Source of the DNA: Taudactylus pleione
Taxonomy: Eukaryota; Chordata; Amphibia; Anura; Myobatrachidae
NCBI GenBank assembly: GCA_031769625.1
Contig: JAUIMM010001247.1
Location: 372,501 to 436,500, forward strand
DNA: 64,000 nucleotides
Direction of reading: 5' to 3'
This document shows, one piece after another, positions 11,881 to 22,275 of this stretch (its first letter is position 1; each line of letters begins with the position of its first letter). Under the pieces are notes generated by a model that saw nothing but the letters and a program-made list of their open reading frames with translations, ran no database searches and was not told the origin of the DNA. The position numbers were made by a program, and so were the translations under genes.

Positions 11881-13047
11881 TGCGCAATGCATTGTGTCAT
11901 TATGAAGCAGGTGACCAGTCTATGACGATACTTATATAATACTACACCTGCCCCCCAACTACGCAATGCATTGTGTCATTATGAAGCAGGCGACCAGTCT
12001 ATGACGATACTTACATAATACTACACCTGCCCCCCCACTACGCAATGCATTGTGTCATTATGAAGCAGGCGACCAGTCTATGACGATACTTATATAATAC
12101 TACACCTGCCCCCCCCACTACGCAATGCATTGTGTCATTATGGAGCAGGCGATCAGTCTATGACGATACTTATATAATACTACACCTGCCCCCCCCCCAC
12201 TACGCAATGCATTGTGTCATTATGGAGCAGGCGACCAGTCTATGACGATACTTATATAATACTACACCTGCCCCCCCCACTACGCAATGCATTGTGTCAT
12301 TATGAAGCAGGCGACCAGTCTATGACGATACTTATATAATACTACACCTGCCCCCCCCACTACGCAATGCATTGTGTCATTATGAAGCAGGCGATCAGTC
12401 TATGACGATACTTATATAATACTACACCTGCCCCCCCCCCACTACGCAATGCATTGTGTCATTATGGAGCAGGCGACCAGTCTATGACGATACTTATATA
12501 ATACTACACCTGCCCCCCCCACTACGCAATGCATTGTGTCATTATGAAGCAGGCGACCAGTCTATGACGATACTTATATAATACTACACCTGCCCCCCCC
12601 ACTACGCAATGCATTGTGTCATTATGAAGCAGGCGACCAGTCTATGACGATACTTATATAATACTACACCTGCCCCCCCACTACGCAATGCATTGTGTCA
12701 TTATGAAGCAGGCGACCAGTCTATGACGATACTTATATAATACTACACCTGCCCCCCCCACTACGCAATGCATTGTGTCATTATGGAGCAGGCGATCAGT
12801 CTATGACGATACTTATATAATACTACACCTGCCCCCCCCCCACTACGCAATGCATTGTGTCATTATGGAGCAGGCGACCAGTCTATGACGATACTTATAT
12901 AATACTACACCTGCCCCCCCCACTACGCAATGCATTGTGTCATTATGAAGCAGGCGACCAGTCTATGACGATACTTATATAATACTACACCTGCCCCCCC
13001 CACTACGCAATGCATTGTGTCATTATGGAGCAGGCGATCAGTCTATG
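11881..13047. repeat. 79-82-bp tandem array with poly-C tracts (about 15 copies)
   Basis: Units start near ACGCAATGCATTGTGTCATT and run through CGACCAGTCTATGACGATAC to CACCTG plus a C-tract of variable length, which accounts for the 79-82-bp range. Copy starts are at 11882, 11961, 12040, 12120, 12202 and onward. Variants GAAGCAGG/GGAGCAGG and GACCAG/GATCAG are ordered: copies 4-5-6 and 12-13-14 repeat the same variant series with the longest C-tract in the same place. The last copy is cut at CAGTCTATGGCAATGCAC. No coding content. Confidence 0.95.
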
Positions 13048-13061
13048 GCAATGCACTGAGA

Positions 13062-13101
13062 GGGGGGAATGGGGTGGGGGTAGGGGGGGCTGTGGGAGGG
13101 G
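13062..13101 (+). other. dense G-tract cluster (G-quadruplex candidate)
   Basis: Six G-runs of 3-7 bases (GGGGGG, GGGG, GGGGG, GGGGGGG, GGG, GGGG) are separated by loops of 1-4 bases, directly after the end of the 80-bp array. This meets the usual sequence rule for an intramolecular G-quadruplex; folding is inference. Confidence 0.7.
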
Positions 13102-13374
13102 ATCGCGCGTACACACCTCCCCCACAGTGCATGGTCTCATCTTGTCCCTCCTTGATGATCTTTCAGAAGAAAAACAAGAGGGAAGTATGCAGGGAAGGGT
13201 CCTAATGTCCTGGGTAGGGGTCTCTGCAATTAGAGCGTCTCCCATACATTCCTGAAGAGCAGACAAGTACTGTACATAAAACACTGCAAACAAAAAGTAT
13301 GGTGGTCGCTCACATCAACTTAATGACATAGCACAGGTGCTTGTAAAGGGGGGGATTACACTGAGCTACAGAAA

Positions 13375-13600
13375 AAAAGGGATTTTCCCTCCAGCACACT
13401 GCAGCAAACCAACAAAAATACTTGAATCCTACATGATAATAGAAATTCAGAGGTATTGGTTTACATACATTTGCAAATATATGAATAAGCGCTGGGCCAT
13501 ACGTCAAGGCTCCTCTATACCAGCGTCCCCAACATTAAAGGGTTCACGCCCGAGGCGCAGAGCAGCCCATAAGAACCCATGTACATGTAACTGCAATGCA
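13375..13600 (+). repeat. dispersed repeat, copy 1
   Basis: This segment is clearly homologous to 29105-29315 in the same orientation. Shared landmarks are CCTCCAGCACACTGCAG, ACATGATAATAGA, CATTTGCAAATATATGA and GAGGCGCAGAGCAGCC. There is no coding potential and no clear ends; probably a fragment of a dispersed mobile element. Confidence 0.75.
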
Positions 13601-13799
13601 CCACGTGTGTGGGTCACACATGCCACCATTTACATGGCTAATCTTCTAATCTTACCCTTAGTACCATGAGAAGTGGTACTGAGCAACGTTCACATTACAT
13701 ACAGCAGCCCTAGGCCTTGTCCCAGGAGATAAGAGGCTGCAGATATTACATACATGACACATATTACATACATGACACATACAGCAGAGAACATGTGCT

Positions 13800-14110
13800 A
13801 AGGCCCCTTCCCATGCACGAAGCCCCCTCACCTCGCTGGCAGCCTCCTCTCCGGCCGCCCCTGTCCACGTTTCCTCCCAAGCTCAGGCCTAACATCCGGA
13901 ACACAACTACGACTCCCGGCATGCTCCGCGACACCACACACAGCGCCGAGGAGCCGGATGCTGGCCAGAGGCATGCCGGGAGATGTAGTTCTGTGTGCCC
14001 AGTCCATCTGACTCGCCTGCACTAGGTGCAGTCCGCTCTGGTGATGCTGGGTCTCACATTTACGCTAGAGGTCTCCAACACCAGGGGCAGCGGCCATTTT
14101 CCCGGAGATC
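13800..14110. promoter_or_regulatory. CpG-rich putative promoter with paired ZNF143/THAP11-type sites
   Basis: CpG dinucleotides are locally frequent, unlike the flanks. AACTACGACTCCCGGCATGC at 13905-13924 and its oppositely oriented counterpart GCATGCCGGGAGATGTAGTT at 13971-13990 match the known ACTACAA-TCCCAGCATGC-type motif bound by ZNF143 with THAP11, which is concentrated at housekeeping promoters. GGCCATTTT at 14092-14100 resembles a YY1 site. The pair of opposed sites 46 bp apart would suit a bidirectional promoter. No transcribed exon is proven; the nearest candidate gene is the minus-strand BED ORF 3 kb away. Confidence 0.55.
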
Positions 14111-14267
14111 AGATGTAATAAAGCTTAGGTAATAGGCGCGCACAAAATGACAGCAGTGCTGCCTTTCTCTCACCTCGTCATAGACCATTAGACATAATTA
14201 CCCCCTGTTATATAGTGCCTGGGCCGTGCTTATTATTAGCATTTACTTACATCATGTACCATATCCA

Positions 14268-14439
14268 ATGCCCCCGCCCCCCTCCTCTCCCTCTCTCCCT
14301 CTCTCCCCCCTCCTCTCCCTCTCTCTCTCCCCCTCTCTCCTCCCTCTCTCTCTCCCCCTCTCTCCTCCCTCTCTCTCTCTCTCACCCTCTCTCTCACCCT
14401 CCCTCTCGCTCCCCCCTCACCCTCCCCCTCTCTCTCCCC

Positions 14440-14485
<46 letters not shown>

Positions 14486-16056
14486 TCCCTCTCTCCTCTC
14501 CCTCTCTCTCTCCCCCTCACCCTCCCTCTCTCCCCCTCCCTCTCTCTCCCCCCTCACCCTCCCTCTCCCCCCCTCTCTCTCAACCCTCACCCTCCCTCTC
14601 TCTCCCCCTCCCTCTCTCTCCCCCCTCACCCTCCCTCTCCCCCCCTCTATCTCCCCCCTCACCCTCCCTCTCTCCCCCACCCTCCCTCTATCTCCCCCCT
14701 CACCATCTCTCCCTCTCTCTCCCCCCCTCACCCTCTCTCTCCCCTCCCTCTCTCCTCTCTCTCTCCCCCCTCCCTCTCTCTCCCCCCTCACCCTCCCTCT
14801 CTCTCCCCCTCACTCTCTCTCCCCCCTCACCCTCCCTCTCTCTCCCCCTCCCTCTCTCTCTCCCCATCCCTCTCTCCCCCTCCATCTCTCTCCCCCCCTC
14901 ACCCTCCCTCTATCTCTCCCTCTCTCTCTCTTTCCCCCTCCCTCTCTCTCCCCCCTCACCCTCCCTCTCTCTCTCCCCCCTCACCCTCCCTCTCTCTCCC
15001 CCTCCCCCTCTCTTCCCCCTCACCATCTCTCTCTCCCCCTCCCTCTCTCTCACCCTCTCTCTCCTCCTCCCTCTCTCTTTCCCCTCCCTCTCTCTCCTCC
15101 CTCACCCTCCCTCTCTCTCTCCCCCCTCACCCTCCCTCTCGCCCCCTCCCCCTCTCTTCCCCCCTCACCATCTCTCTCTCTCTCCCCCTCCCTCTCTCCC
15201 CCCTAACCCTCCCTCTCTCGCTCCCCCTCCCTCTCTCTCACCCTCTCTCTCTCTCCCTCCCTCTCTCTCCCCCCTCACGCTCCCTCTCTCTCCCCCCTAA
15301 CCCTCCCTCTCTCTCTCCCCCTCCCTCTCTCTCCCCCCTCCCTCTCTCTCACCCTCCCTCTCTCCCTTTCTCTCTCTCTCCCCCCTCACCCTCCCTCTCT
15401 CTCTCCCCCTCCCCTCTCTCTCCCCCCCTCTCTCTCTCACTCTCTCCCCCCTCACCCTCCCTCTCTCTCTCCCCCTCCCTCTCCCCCCTCCCCCTCCCTC
15501 TCTACCCCTCCCTCTCTCTCCACCCTCAGCCTCCCTCTCTCTCTCCCCCCCTCACCCTCCCACTCTCTCTCCCCCTCCCTCTCTCCCCATCCCTCTCTCT
15601 CCCCCTCCCTCCATCTCTCTCCCCCCTCACCCTCTCTCTCGCCCCTTCCATCTCTCTACCCCCTCACCCTCCCTCTATCTCTCCCCCTCCCTCTCTCTCC
15701 CCCCCTCACCCTCCCTCTCTCTCTCCCCCCTCACCCTCCCTCTCTCCCCCTCCCTCTCTCTCCCCCTCCCCCTCTCTCCCCCCTCACCATCTCTCTCTCC
15801 CCCTCCCTCTCTCTCCCCCCTCACCCTCTTTCTCTCCTCCCTCTATCTCTCCCTCTCTCTCTCCCCCTCCCTTTCCCCCCTCACCCTCCCTCTCCCCCCT
15901 CACCCTCCCTCTCTCCCCCCTCACCCTCCCTCTCTTTCTACCCCTCCCTCTCTCTCCTCCCTCTCTCTCTCCCCCCTCCCTCTCTCTCCCCCCTCACCCA
16001 CCCTCTCTCTCTCCTCCTCCCTCTCTCTCCCCCCTCACCCCCTCCCTCTCTCTCCT
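14268..16056. repeat. 1.8-kb polypyrimidine (CT) tract
   Basis: Almost every base is C or T on the plus strand, mainly CCCTCTCTC and CCCCTCACCCTCC units of variable length. The long Pro/Leu/Ser-rich ORF here (14215-15300) and the Arg/Glu/Gly ORFs of the other strand are products of the low-complexity sequence, not genes. Its mirror-symmetric purine/pyrimidine character allows triplex (H-DNA) formation in principle. Confidence 0.95.
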
Positions 16057-16261
16057 GCTCACGAGGCTGAAGTTAGCTTGTTATTCACTTCTTATTCGAG
16101 CACCAGCTTCTTTTTCAGAACATGTTATATTAAAATTTTTTATCAAATAGAATCAATAAGCTTACATTGCATAAACAAATGATGGTATCTATTACACAAA
16201 TTTCAATTGTATTTTGCTTGGCCCACACAGGTTTTGGGCATGAAGTAGGGTGGTAAAGTGG
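16057..16261. repeat. 5' flank of the provirus, a copy of the duplicated flanking repeat
   Basis: Positions 16204-16261 (TTTTGGGCATGAAGTAGGG through TAAAGTGG) match 28930-28985 downstream of the provirus. The last four bases, GTGG (16258-16261), are the left target-site duplication. Before 16204 the sequence is anonymous. Confidence 0.75.
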
Positions 16262-17037
16262 TGTTGAAGCCGGATAATTGGCTGAGACAGGACCAGTTAA
16301 AAATTAGATCAGAGCAACGCCATCTTGCAAATGGCGACAAGATTCCATCTTAAAAATGAGATCTGCACGACGCCATTTTGCAAATGGCCGCCCAGTGCCA
16401 TTTTAGCGAAACTCACACTTAAGTACATACGGCGATGCTATTATTAGCATCATGCGATCTCATATCTCATCATACACCATAAGCACATTAGCGAATGCAT
16501 AATACCCTGCGTACGAACGCTGTTTATTAGCTTCATGCGTACACAACTGCCCCAAGTTAAAAGTCCTCACTACATAAATCTAACTAGAGCCTTTTCCCAA
16601 ACCCCTCATACTTACACACTGCACACTTACATAAAAGGTTCCATAGCTCCAAAATGTAATATTCAAGGTTTATTCATTTATTACTAATGTTGTGAAATAA
16701 AGATTATTTGATATCTAAGGTTTAGTACTTGATAAGCAGCCCGTGTTTGGTGTTATACTGATCTACTCTATCTCAACAGCTTCCCGGTGTCATCGGTGAG
16801 AAGATCGCAACATGCGTCCGCAACTTATGGACTGTAGAGAGTTAAAACACTAAAATGTACTATGTAATGTTAGCAGCTTAGATTTGCATGCAGCGGAAAA
16901 TAGGAGACAAAAGGCTGTTGGAGGCTGACCTGTGTCCATTTGAATTGACCTGTTAAATGTCCTGTAACAGAAGCATTGTGACGGAGATCCAATGGAATCA
17001 TGCCAAACTTGCCTAATGTATTGCCTATCCCTGTAAG

Positions 17038-17072
<35 letters not shown>

Positions 17073-17387
17073 TCTCTGACCCCAATCGGGAGTCTTCTTG
17101 CTGATGCTGTTGACGCAGGTTTCTTGCTGATGCCGGTATCTGGTCCCAGAGCGCGTGCGTATGTTACAACTGTACCTTGGGTCCTGTATGATTTATTTGC
17201 GCTAAATTGTCTTTAGATCACAGCGTGTAACTTACTGTTTTTATGTTGAATAATAACCTTTTGCGCGTTGGAAACACATTCTAACGTCTGAAGGCATTTA
17301 TTTACTGTATGACTTATTACGCTAAAATTGCGACAATTTTAGAAGGTATAGGCAGGATCGTAAAGAGGTTTAAATCCAGTATCAATA
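16262..17387 (+). repeat. 5' LTR
   Basis: Starts TGTTGAAGCC and ends ATCAATA, followed by a 2-nt spacer and the primer-binding site. This end is the one that leaves a 4-bp target duplication at the other LTR. A TATA-like ATAAAAGG lies at 16631-16638 and AATAAA at 16696-16701, bracketing a plausible R region. A (TA)n stretch lies at about 17040-17068. The U3 part at 16320-16404 carries four CCATCTT/CCATTTT motifs, two inside a repeated ACGCCATnTTGCAAATGG-like block. Most of this block is missing from the 3' LTR. Confidence 0.93.
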
Positions 17388-17405
17388 GTTGGGGGCTCGC
17401 AGTGT
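17388..17405 (+). other. primer-binding site, tRNA-Pro-like
   Basis: TGGGGGCTCG at 17390-17399 equals the first ten bases of the proline-tRNA primer site used by many gammaretroviruses. The following bases diverge, so the match is partial. The 2-nt gap to the LTR end is normal. Confidence 0.75.
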
Positions 17406-18306
17406 TAATCACGCAACCGGTCTGTAACACTTGGTATCGAACTCTCAGCAAAAGGGTGGAGGCGCCTGGCAGGAGAACGCATTGTGCGTTCGGAATCTGT
17501 TAACACCATTGTTGCTGAGGAGTGCGGCTACCTGTTACTGTGACTTTAGGAACGCTGATTGAGAATCCAGGGACGAGGGAGGAAAAAAGTTTGTTTTCCT
17601 TCGTCGATAGTTTTGTTTTGTGTGTAAAAAGGGGAAGTCGCATAATTGCGTTTGCAGCTAAGTCGCATTTTTGGGGTACGCAGCTAAGTTGCAATATATC
17701 GTAGAAGTCATAATACGGTTGTGTAGTAGTCGCATTATTGTGTATGCGACTAGTCGCACGATAGCGTATACGTATTTCCACTCTTGCTGCCACGTGTTTT
17801 AAACAAAGCCATTGAGATTACATTATCAATTGTTGCCAATAACTGGGTTAACGTGTATTTTTCTGCACAGGAAAAAAGTGTGTAACAGTGAGTATTTGTT
17901 TAGGGTGTAAATGTTAAGGGTATCGTAGGACCCTTAAGTGCTAGGCGTAACGAGCAGCCCTAGTGACTCGGTAGCAGTTTACCATTTACTTTGAACAAGG
18001 CATGTGTATGGGTTGTTATTTTTGTTAGGGTTCGGCTCTCCGTGTGATTACAGTATTCAGTAATCGGTTAGGCTTATTTGAGCACTGTAATTGAACCGCA
18101 TAGTTTTGGGCTAAACTGTGATTGTGAACTGATGAGAAGGTGGACGAAATCCAACTGGAAAACAAAGGGTATTTATTGCCCCCTAGCAGTTGAAAGTAGT
18201 CAAAATGGGATTTCTGCGTGGGAGCAGATTTTCTTCCATAGGTGAGTGGAGGCGTCTAGAGGTCTTCCATAAGGTTTGTGGATACACCCTTTTTCAACGA
18301 CGTCCA

Positions 18307-18315
18307 CAGGTAAGT
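18307..18315 (+). promoter_or_regulatory. candidate major splice donor
   Basis: CAG|GTAAGT is a consensus 5' splice site 69 nt before the gag start codon, the usual place for the donor that makes env mRNA. A second weaker one (ATAG|GTGAGT) lies near 18240. Confidence 0.55.
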
Positions 18316-19676
18316 GAAAGTATCTTCTTGACTGTCTTTCACCAGTTTAAATCTTTATTGGAAAACGTAGGAGTTGTCCCAGGATGGGAGCCAGCAAAGA
18401 GATGTTAGTCAATGATGTGCTGCTAATGGAAGAGCAGCTTGGATCGGCACGCCGTATTATGCATACTAAGTATGGTGCTTATGCAATTAGGTACCGTGAT
18501 GTATGGTTTAAGATGACGATAAAGAGTGTTAGACCGTTTCCCAGAATTGGTAGCTTTGATAAGAATGTATTGAACAATGTCCGAGATCACATCAGTCTGG
18601 TGCGTTCTTGAGTGAAAAAGGTAAAATATAACGAATGGTTAAAATTATGGCAGCATGAAGGGGATGTGTGGCTTAAAGGTGTGCAAGCAATGCAAACTAG
18701 CGTCACGAGCACGTTACCAGAAAGTACACCCACAGCGCTAAATTGCAATGAATGCGAGCCGTGAAATGACGCGCACGTGCAGCAAGGTAGCGTTGTGGAA
18801 GGTAATGCCAGTGGTTCACAAGCACCACCGCCGCCCTATGGTGACGAAGGTGCAGGTACAGTTGTTGAAGAAACCCATAAAAAAGTAACAAGTAATTTGT
18901 ACCCTGTCTTGAGTAACCATAAGGAAAATGTTTATGATGTGGATGATGAGCCTATTGTAATGTCTGCCATTTCCCATGCTGTACACATGTTAGATGCTCC
19001 ACCACGACAATCACAAGTGGTGCCGCCATCTCCATCAGTGATAGTACAGGAAGTGTTAACATCCACTGCACCCATAGAGGACGTTGTTAACCCTATACGT
19101 AGCAGTAGTAAACTAAACCTCCAGCCAGGTAATAAGGTCAAAAGTAGCAGTGCGGCCGGTCTGCATCCCATCCGGACAATAACTGTTCCGAATGGGAATG
19201 CGGATGCGAACAGTGTAGTGCCCACAATGGAAGTAGCAATGCATTGTCCTAGGACAAGAGCGGAGCTAAATTCCATAATGAATGATTTCCCCGATCCCAA
19301 AAAGGAATTAGCCAAATGTCAAAGATTTTTGAAAAATTTGGGTAGTTCTCACGAGCCAACCAATAAAATTTGGCGAGTGGTGTTAAGGGCCTGTCTTCCA
19401 CGCAATACCGACGTGACAAAATTTATCACGGATTGTGTATTGGATGGAGATGTTCCCTTAACAGACAAAATTAACCAAGGTAACATTTCCCGCATTGTAA
19501 CTCAATTAAGTGTATATTTTCCAGTAGTAGTTAACTGGAGCAAAATTTTCACCATAAAACAAAAAGAGAGTGAATCTGCAGAAGATTATTGTAACCGGGC
19601 TCTGCAGGCTATGGGTTAGAAGATATTCAAGATAGCACTCACCACAGGGGAATGATTGTCACTGTACTCATGGATG

Positions 19677-20561
19677 ACACAATGCAAAATTTTGGTAACA
19701 TACATCAGGCGCTAATTAGTTGTTTCATATCCTCGAATATAGCACAATAAAGTTCTTTATGGTATTTCTTATTTCAAATATGTATTGGTTGTTAGTCCAA
19801 ATCTCTGTTGCTCGTCTAACAATTTCACTTCCAAAGCGCCAACGCATTTCGAGTGATGTCCACTCTTCCTCAAGACATCACTCAAAACGCGTTGGAAGCT
19901 GGGATCTATCTGCTGGTGAAATCCTGTGACTGTGGGCAGCATTCAGAGGCTTAAAGGGAGCTGGGCAGCATATCTGGATATTCTCCCATTTACACTCTCT
20001 AAGAGCACCAAATCTGGTGCTAACCACGATACGGTTCAAACCTTTTACAATTTTGGATAAGCTTGGAAAACTGTAAATGTGGCAGTATTTGTAGCGAATA
20101 CTATCTCCCTATTTTTTGTTTTGATTTTCTTTTTCTTTATATATGCTCTAATTCTGAGTGGTCTCAGAATAAGTGAGACTTGGCTATATATGATAGCAAG
20201 AAGTCTGAATTTTATGTTTATTTGTAAGTGTATATGCCATTAAATTTTGAAAAAATTACTAAATTATATAGTCTTTTTTCCTCTTCTTTTTATATACCTT
20301 TGGAAGTGAAATTGTTCGACGAGCAACAGAGATTTGGACTGATACCCAATATATATATGAAATAAGAAATACCATAAAGAACTTTATTGTGCTATATTCG
20401 AGGATATGAAACAACTAATTAGCGCCTGATATATGTGACCAAAATTTTGCATTGTGTGATGCTTTTTGTTAGCTGTTCTTGGTGGGGACAGTGGGTCACG
20501 TGTGGTGGCTGCTTTATATTAGGTTCCGCCCGTGTCTTCTTCCAATAAAAATTTGTTGAAT
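19677..20561 (+). mobile_element. long-inverted-arm element with 16-bp target duplication
   Basis: ACTGTACTCATGGATG occurs at 19661-19676 and again at 20562-20577, bracketing this insertion in gag. The first about 160 bases (19677-19836) are the reverse complement of 20299-20457, with few mismatches. Between the arms lies AT-rich DNA, and after the right arm comes a 104-bp tail with AATAAA (CCAATAAAAATTTG). A 16-bp duplication and a polyadenylation-signal tail suggest copying by a LINE-type machinery, whereas the long inverted arms look like a foldback or MITE element. Class left open. No ORF. Confidence 0.75.
19839..19895 (+). other. 22-bp-arm hairpin
   Basis: CCAACGCATTTCGAGTGATGTC pairs with GACATCACTCAAAACGCGTTGG (two mismatches) across a 13-nt loop containing TTCCTCAA. 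It sits at the inner edge of the left arm of the 19677-20561 element. Confidence 0.8.
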
Positions 20562-20702
20562 ACTGTACTCATGGATGGTCTTAAAGAGAACCTAAAGACC
20601 CGGGTTCAGACTTCACAGCCTGGCTGGAGGGTAGTCACTGTAGACACCCTCATAGAATCCACATTTGAACATGACAAGAACATCTCTAAAAAAAGAGACT
20701 CA

Positions 20703-21296
20703 GGGCCTGATTCAGAGCCGCTCATAAGCGGCCGCTTGTTCGCTCCGAGCGATGTTCGCACATCTGTGCATACATATGGGTAGTAATGCGCATGTGCCAA
20801 CCAGTCATTGCGGTCAAAAATCGAGCGCTCGCAAAATAGCGAGTGCCTGCTAATTTGAGTGACAGGATGAGGCGTTTGTGGGTGGTAACAGGGGAAGGTG
20901 CTTGAAAACGGGGAGTGGAGATCCGAACGCAGGCATGCCAAACGGTCAAAACGGGCGTTTTAAGGGTGTGCTTAATTAACAAAGCAGCGTCATCGACCAC
21001 GTCACTTGGTTGTTTCTTAGCTTGAACTGTTCGCATGATTGCGGTAGGATAAACCTACCACAAGCACTGCGAGCAGTTAAGATGCCTTTTGATGTACTCG
21101 ATTAATCAAATAGCGGAGATTACGTAGGATGCGAGCGGCCAGGGGGCGTCTTTACAAAATAGCGAGCGCATGTTTTGTTCGCTCGCTCAGACATAGAGGC
21201 GTCAACAGACCGCAAAGAGTGAGCGCTCAATTTAAAAAGCCGGCCCCTTTTTCTGAACGAGCGAGCGCAAATAGTGTCCGGCTCTGAATCAGGCCC
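20703..21296. mobile_element. Harbinger-like MITE in gag
   Basis: Ends GGGCCTGATTCAGAGCCG and the inverted CCGGCTCTGAATCAGGCCC are flanked by TCA on both sides (20700-20702 and 21297-21299). The 3-bp duplication fits the PIF/Harbinger superfamily. The 594-bp interior has GAGCGAGCG-rich sequence and no transposase. It interrupts the capsid-to-nucleocapsid part of gag. Confidence 0.88.
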
Positions 21297-21825
21297 TCAG
21301 AGCGAGAAACTAATGGCTGTTAGTATCCAAGCTCTAGAAGGAATGACTGTAACATCACAGCCAGCAGACACACCTGCCCCTGAACACATCCTCACTAATC
21401 CCACACCACCGCAAACACAGCCCTACCCCACTTATCACACACAACTACAATTCCCATATTATCCACAAACCCCATATCTCCCTCAATATCCTCTCCCTCC
21501 ATATCCTTACCCATACCCACCACCTTTCCCTCCTGCTCAACCCACACAACAATCCTTTCATCCATCCCACCCATGAAAGTTTTAATTACAAACAGCCAGG
21601 ACATGTAAGAACTGTACAGCAAAGAGGTTAGGACCCCCGAACCAGGGAATACCTGGATATCCCCATAAAGGATATACACAGAGACCAGCAAATGTCCAAC
21701 AGGCACCAGCTCCAATTTTGTCTGTTAATGCTTTATTGGAGAGTGGGAGCCAACGCTAGGGGTCAGGTCATACCTGTAGTCTACAGATAGTCAGGTTAAC
21801 GGGAAGTACTAGGGAATAACCGGTA

Positions 21826-22242
21826 ATGATGGTTGATGTAGCTGGTACTAAATATCCTTTTCTTGGAGACACAGGGGCGACTTGGTCAGTGATAAAATCT
21901 CCCGTAAATTTACAGGTAACCAACGAGACAGTACCAGCAATGGGCTTAATGGGTAAAGTGCAACATTATCCTTTAACAAAATCCACAGAGGTCACTAACG
22001 GGCCATTGCATACCAGGCATTCTTTTCTCCTGGCAGCAGCAGCTCCTACTAACCTACTGGGAAGGGATTTGTTATGTAAAATGGGATGTGTCATATACTG
22101 TACCCATGATGGTGTATTTTTAGATATCCCAGAGAGAGTTGCGCATGAGGTGAGGGATATGTTGGACACTCCCCAAAGGATAATGTATCACTCTACCAGT
22201 TTAAGTGAAAATCCATCACAGGTAGATCAAATTCCAGATTAA
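21826..22242 (+). pseudogene. pro: retroviral protease remnant
   Basis: A 138-codon open frame contains the aspartic protease active site DTGA (Asp codon at 21868) and the C-terminal LLGRDLL motif of retropepsins. The enzyme would cut Gag-Pol in the maturing particle. It is closed by a stop at 22240-22242 before the RT frame. The first codons used here (21826) are an internal Met, because the junction with gag (21577-21825) carries stops in every frame I followed. The core motifs are present but the reading frame is separated from gag and RT, so it is part of a dead pol. Confidence 0.85.
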
Positions 22243-22275
22243 TTTTGGACCAAGGATGGACAGGACACTGAATTA

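Larger units (their letters stand above)
18384..21625 (+). pseudogene. gag: gag remnant (MA, CA, NC), interrupted
   Basis: Gag would form the virion core. The chosen start is the ATG at 18384, because it opens MGASKE, a myristoylation-type N terminus, 69 nt after a splice donor. The matrix frame stops at 18611. The next frame (to 19619) holds a PPPPY late-budding motif at 18825-18839 and a capsid region with a gammaretrovirus-like TRAEL...DFPDPKKE segment, then a stop. Capsid sequence resumes after an 885-bp insertion (19677-20561), is cut again by a MITE (20703-21296), and continues as a Pro/Tyr-rich stretch to a stop at 21574. A relic zinc knuckle follows at about 21577-21620, where the first two Cys positions read Ser and Tyr, the His survives and the last Cys is gone. 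Not functional. Confidence 0.88.

Noticed and set aside
14215..15300. 361-codon Pro/Leu/Ser-rich ORF
   Set aside because: A translation of the CT tract; the overlapping frame and opposite strand are equally open.
16870..17085. 71-codon minus-strand ORF with Ile-Tyr repeats
   Set aside because: Lies in the LTR and reads through a (TA)n run.
17390..17420. Fully matching tRNA-Pro primer site
   Set aside because: Only the first ten bases match; after that the sequence diverges, so it is called tRNA-Pro-like only.
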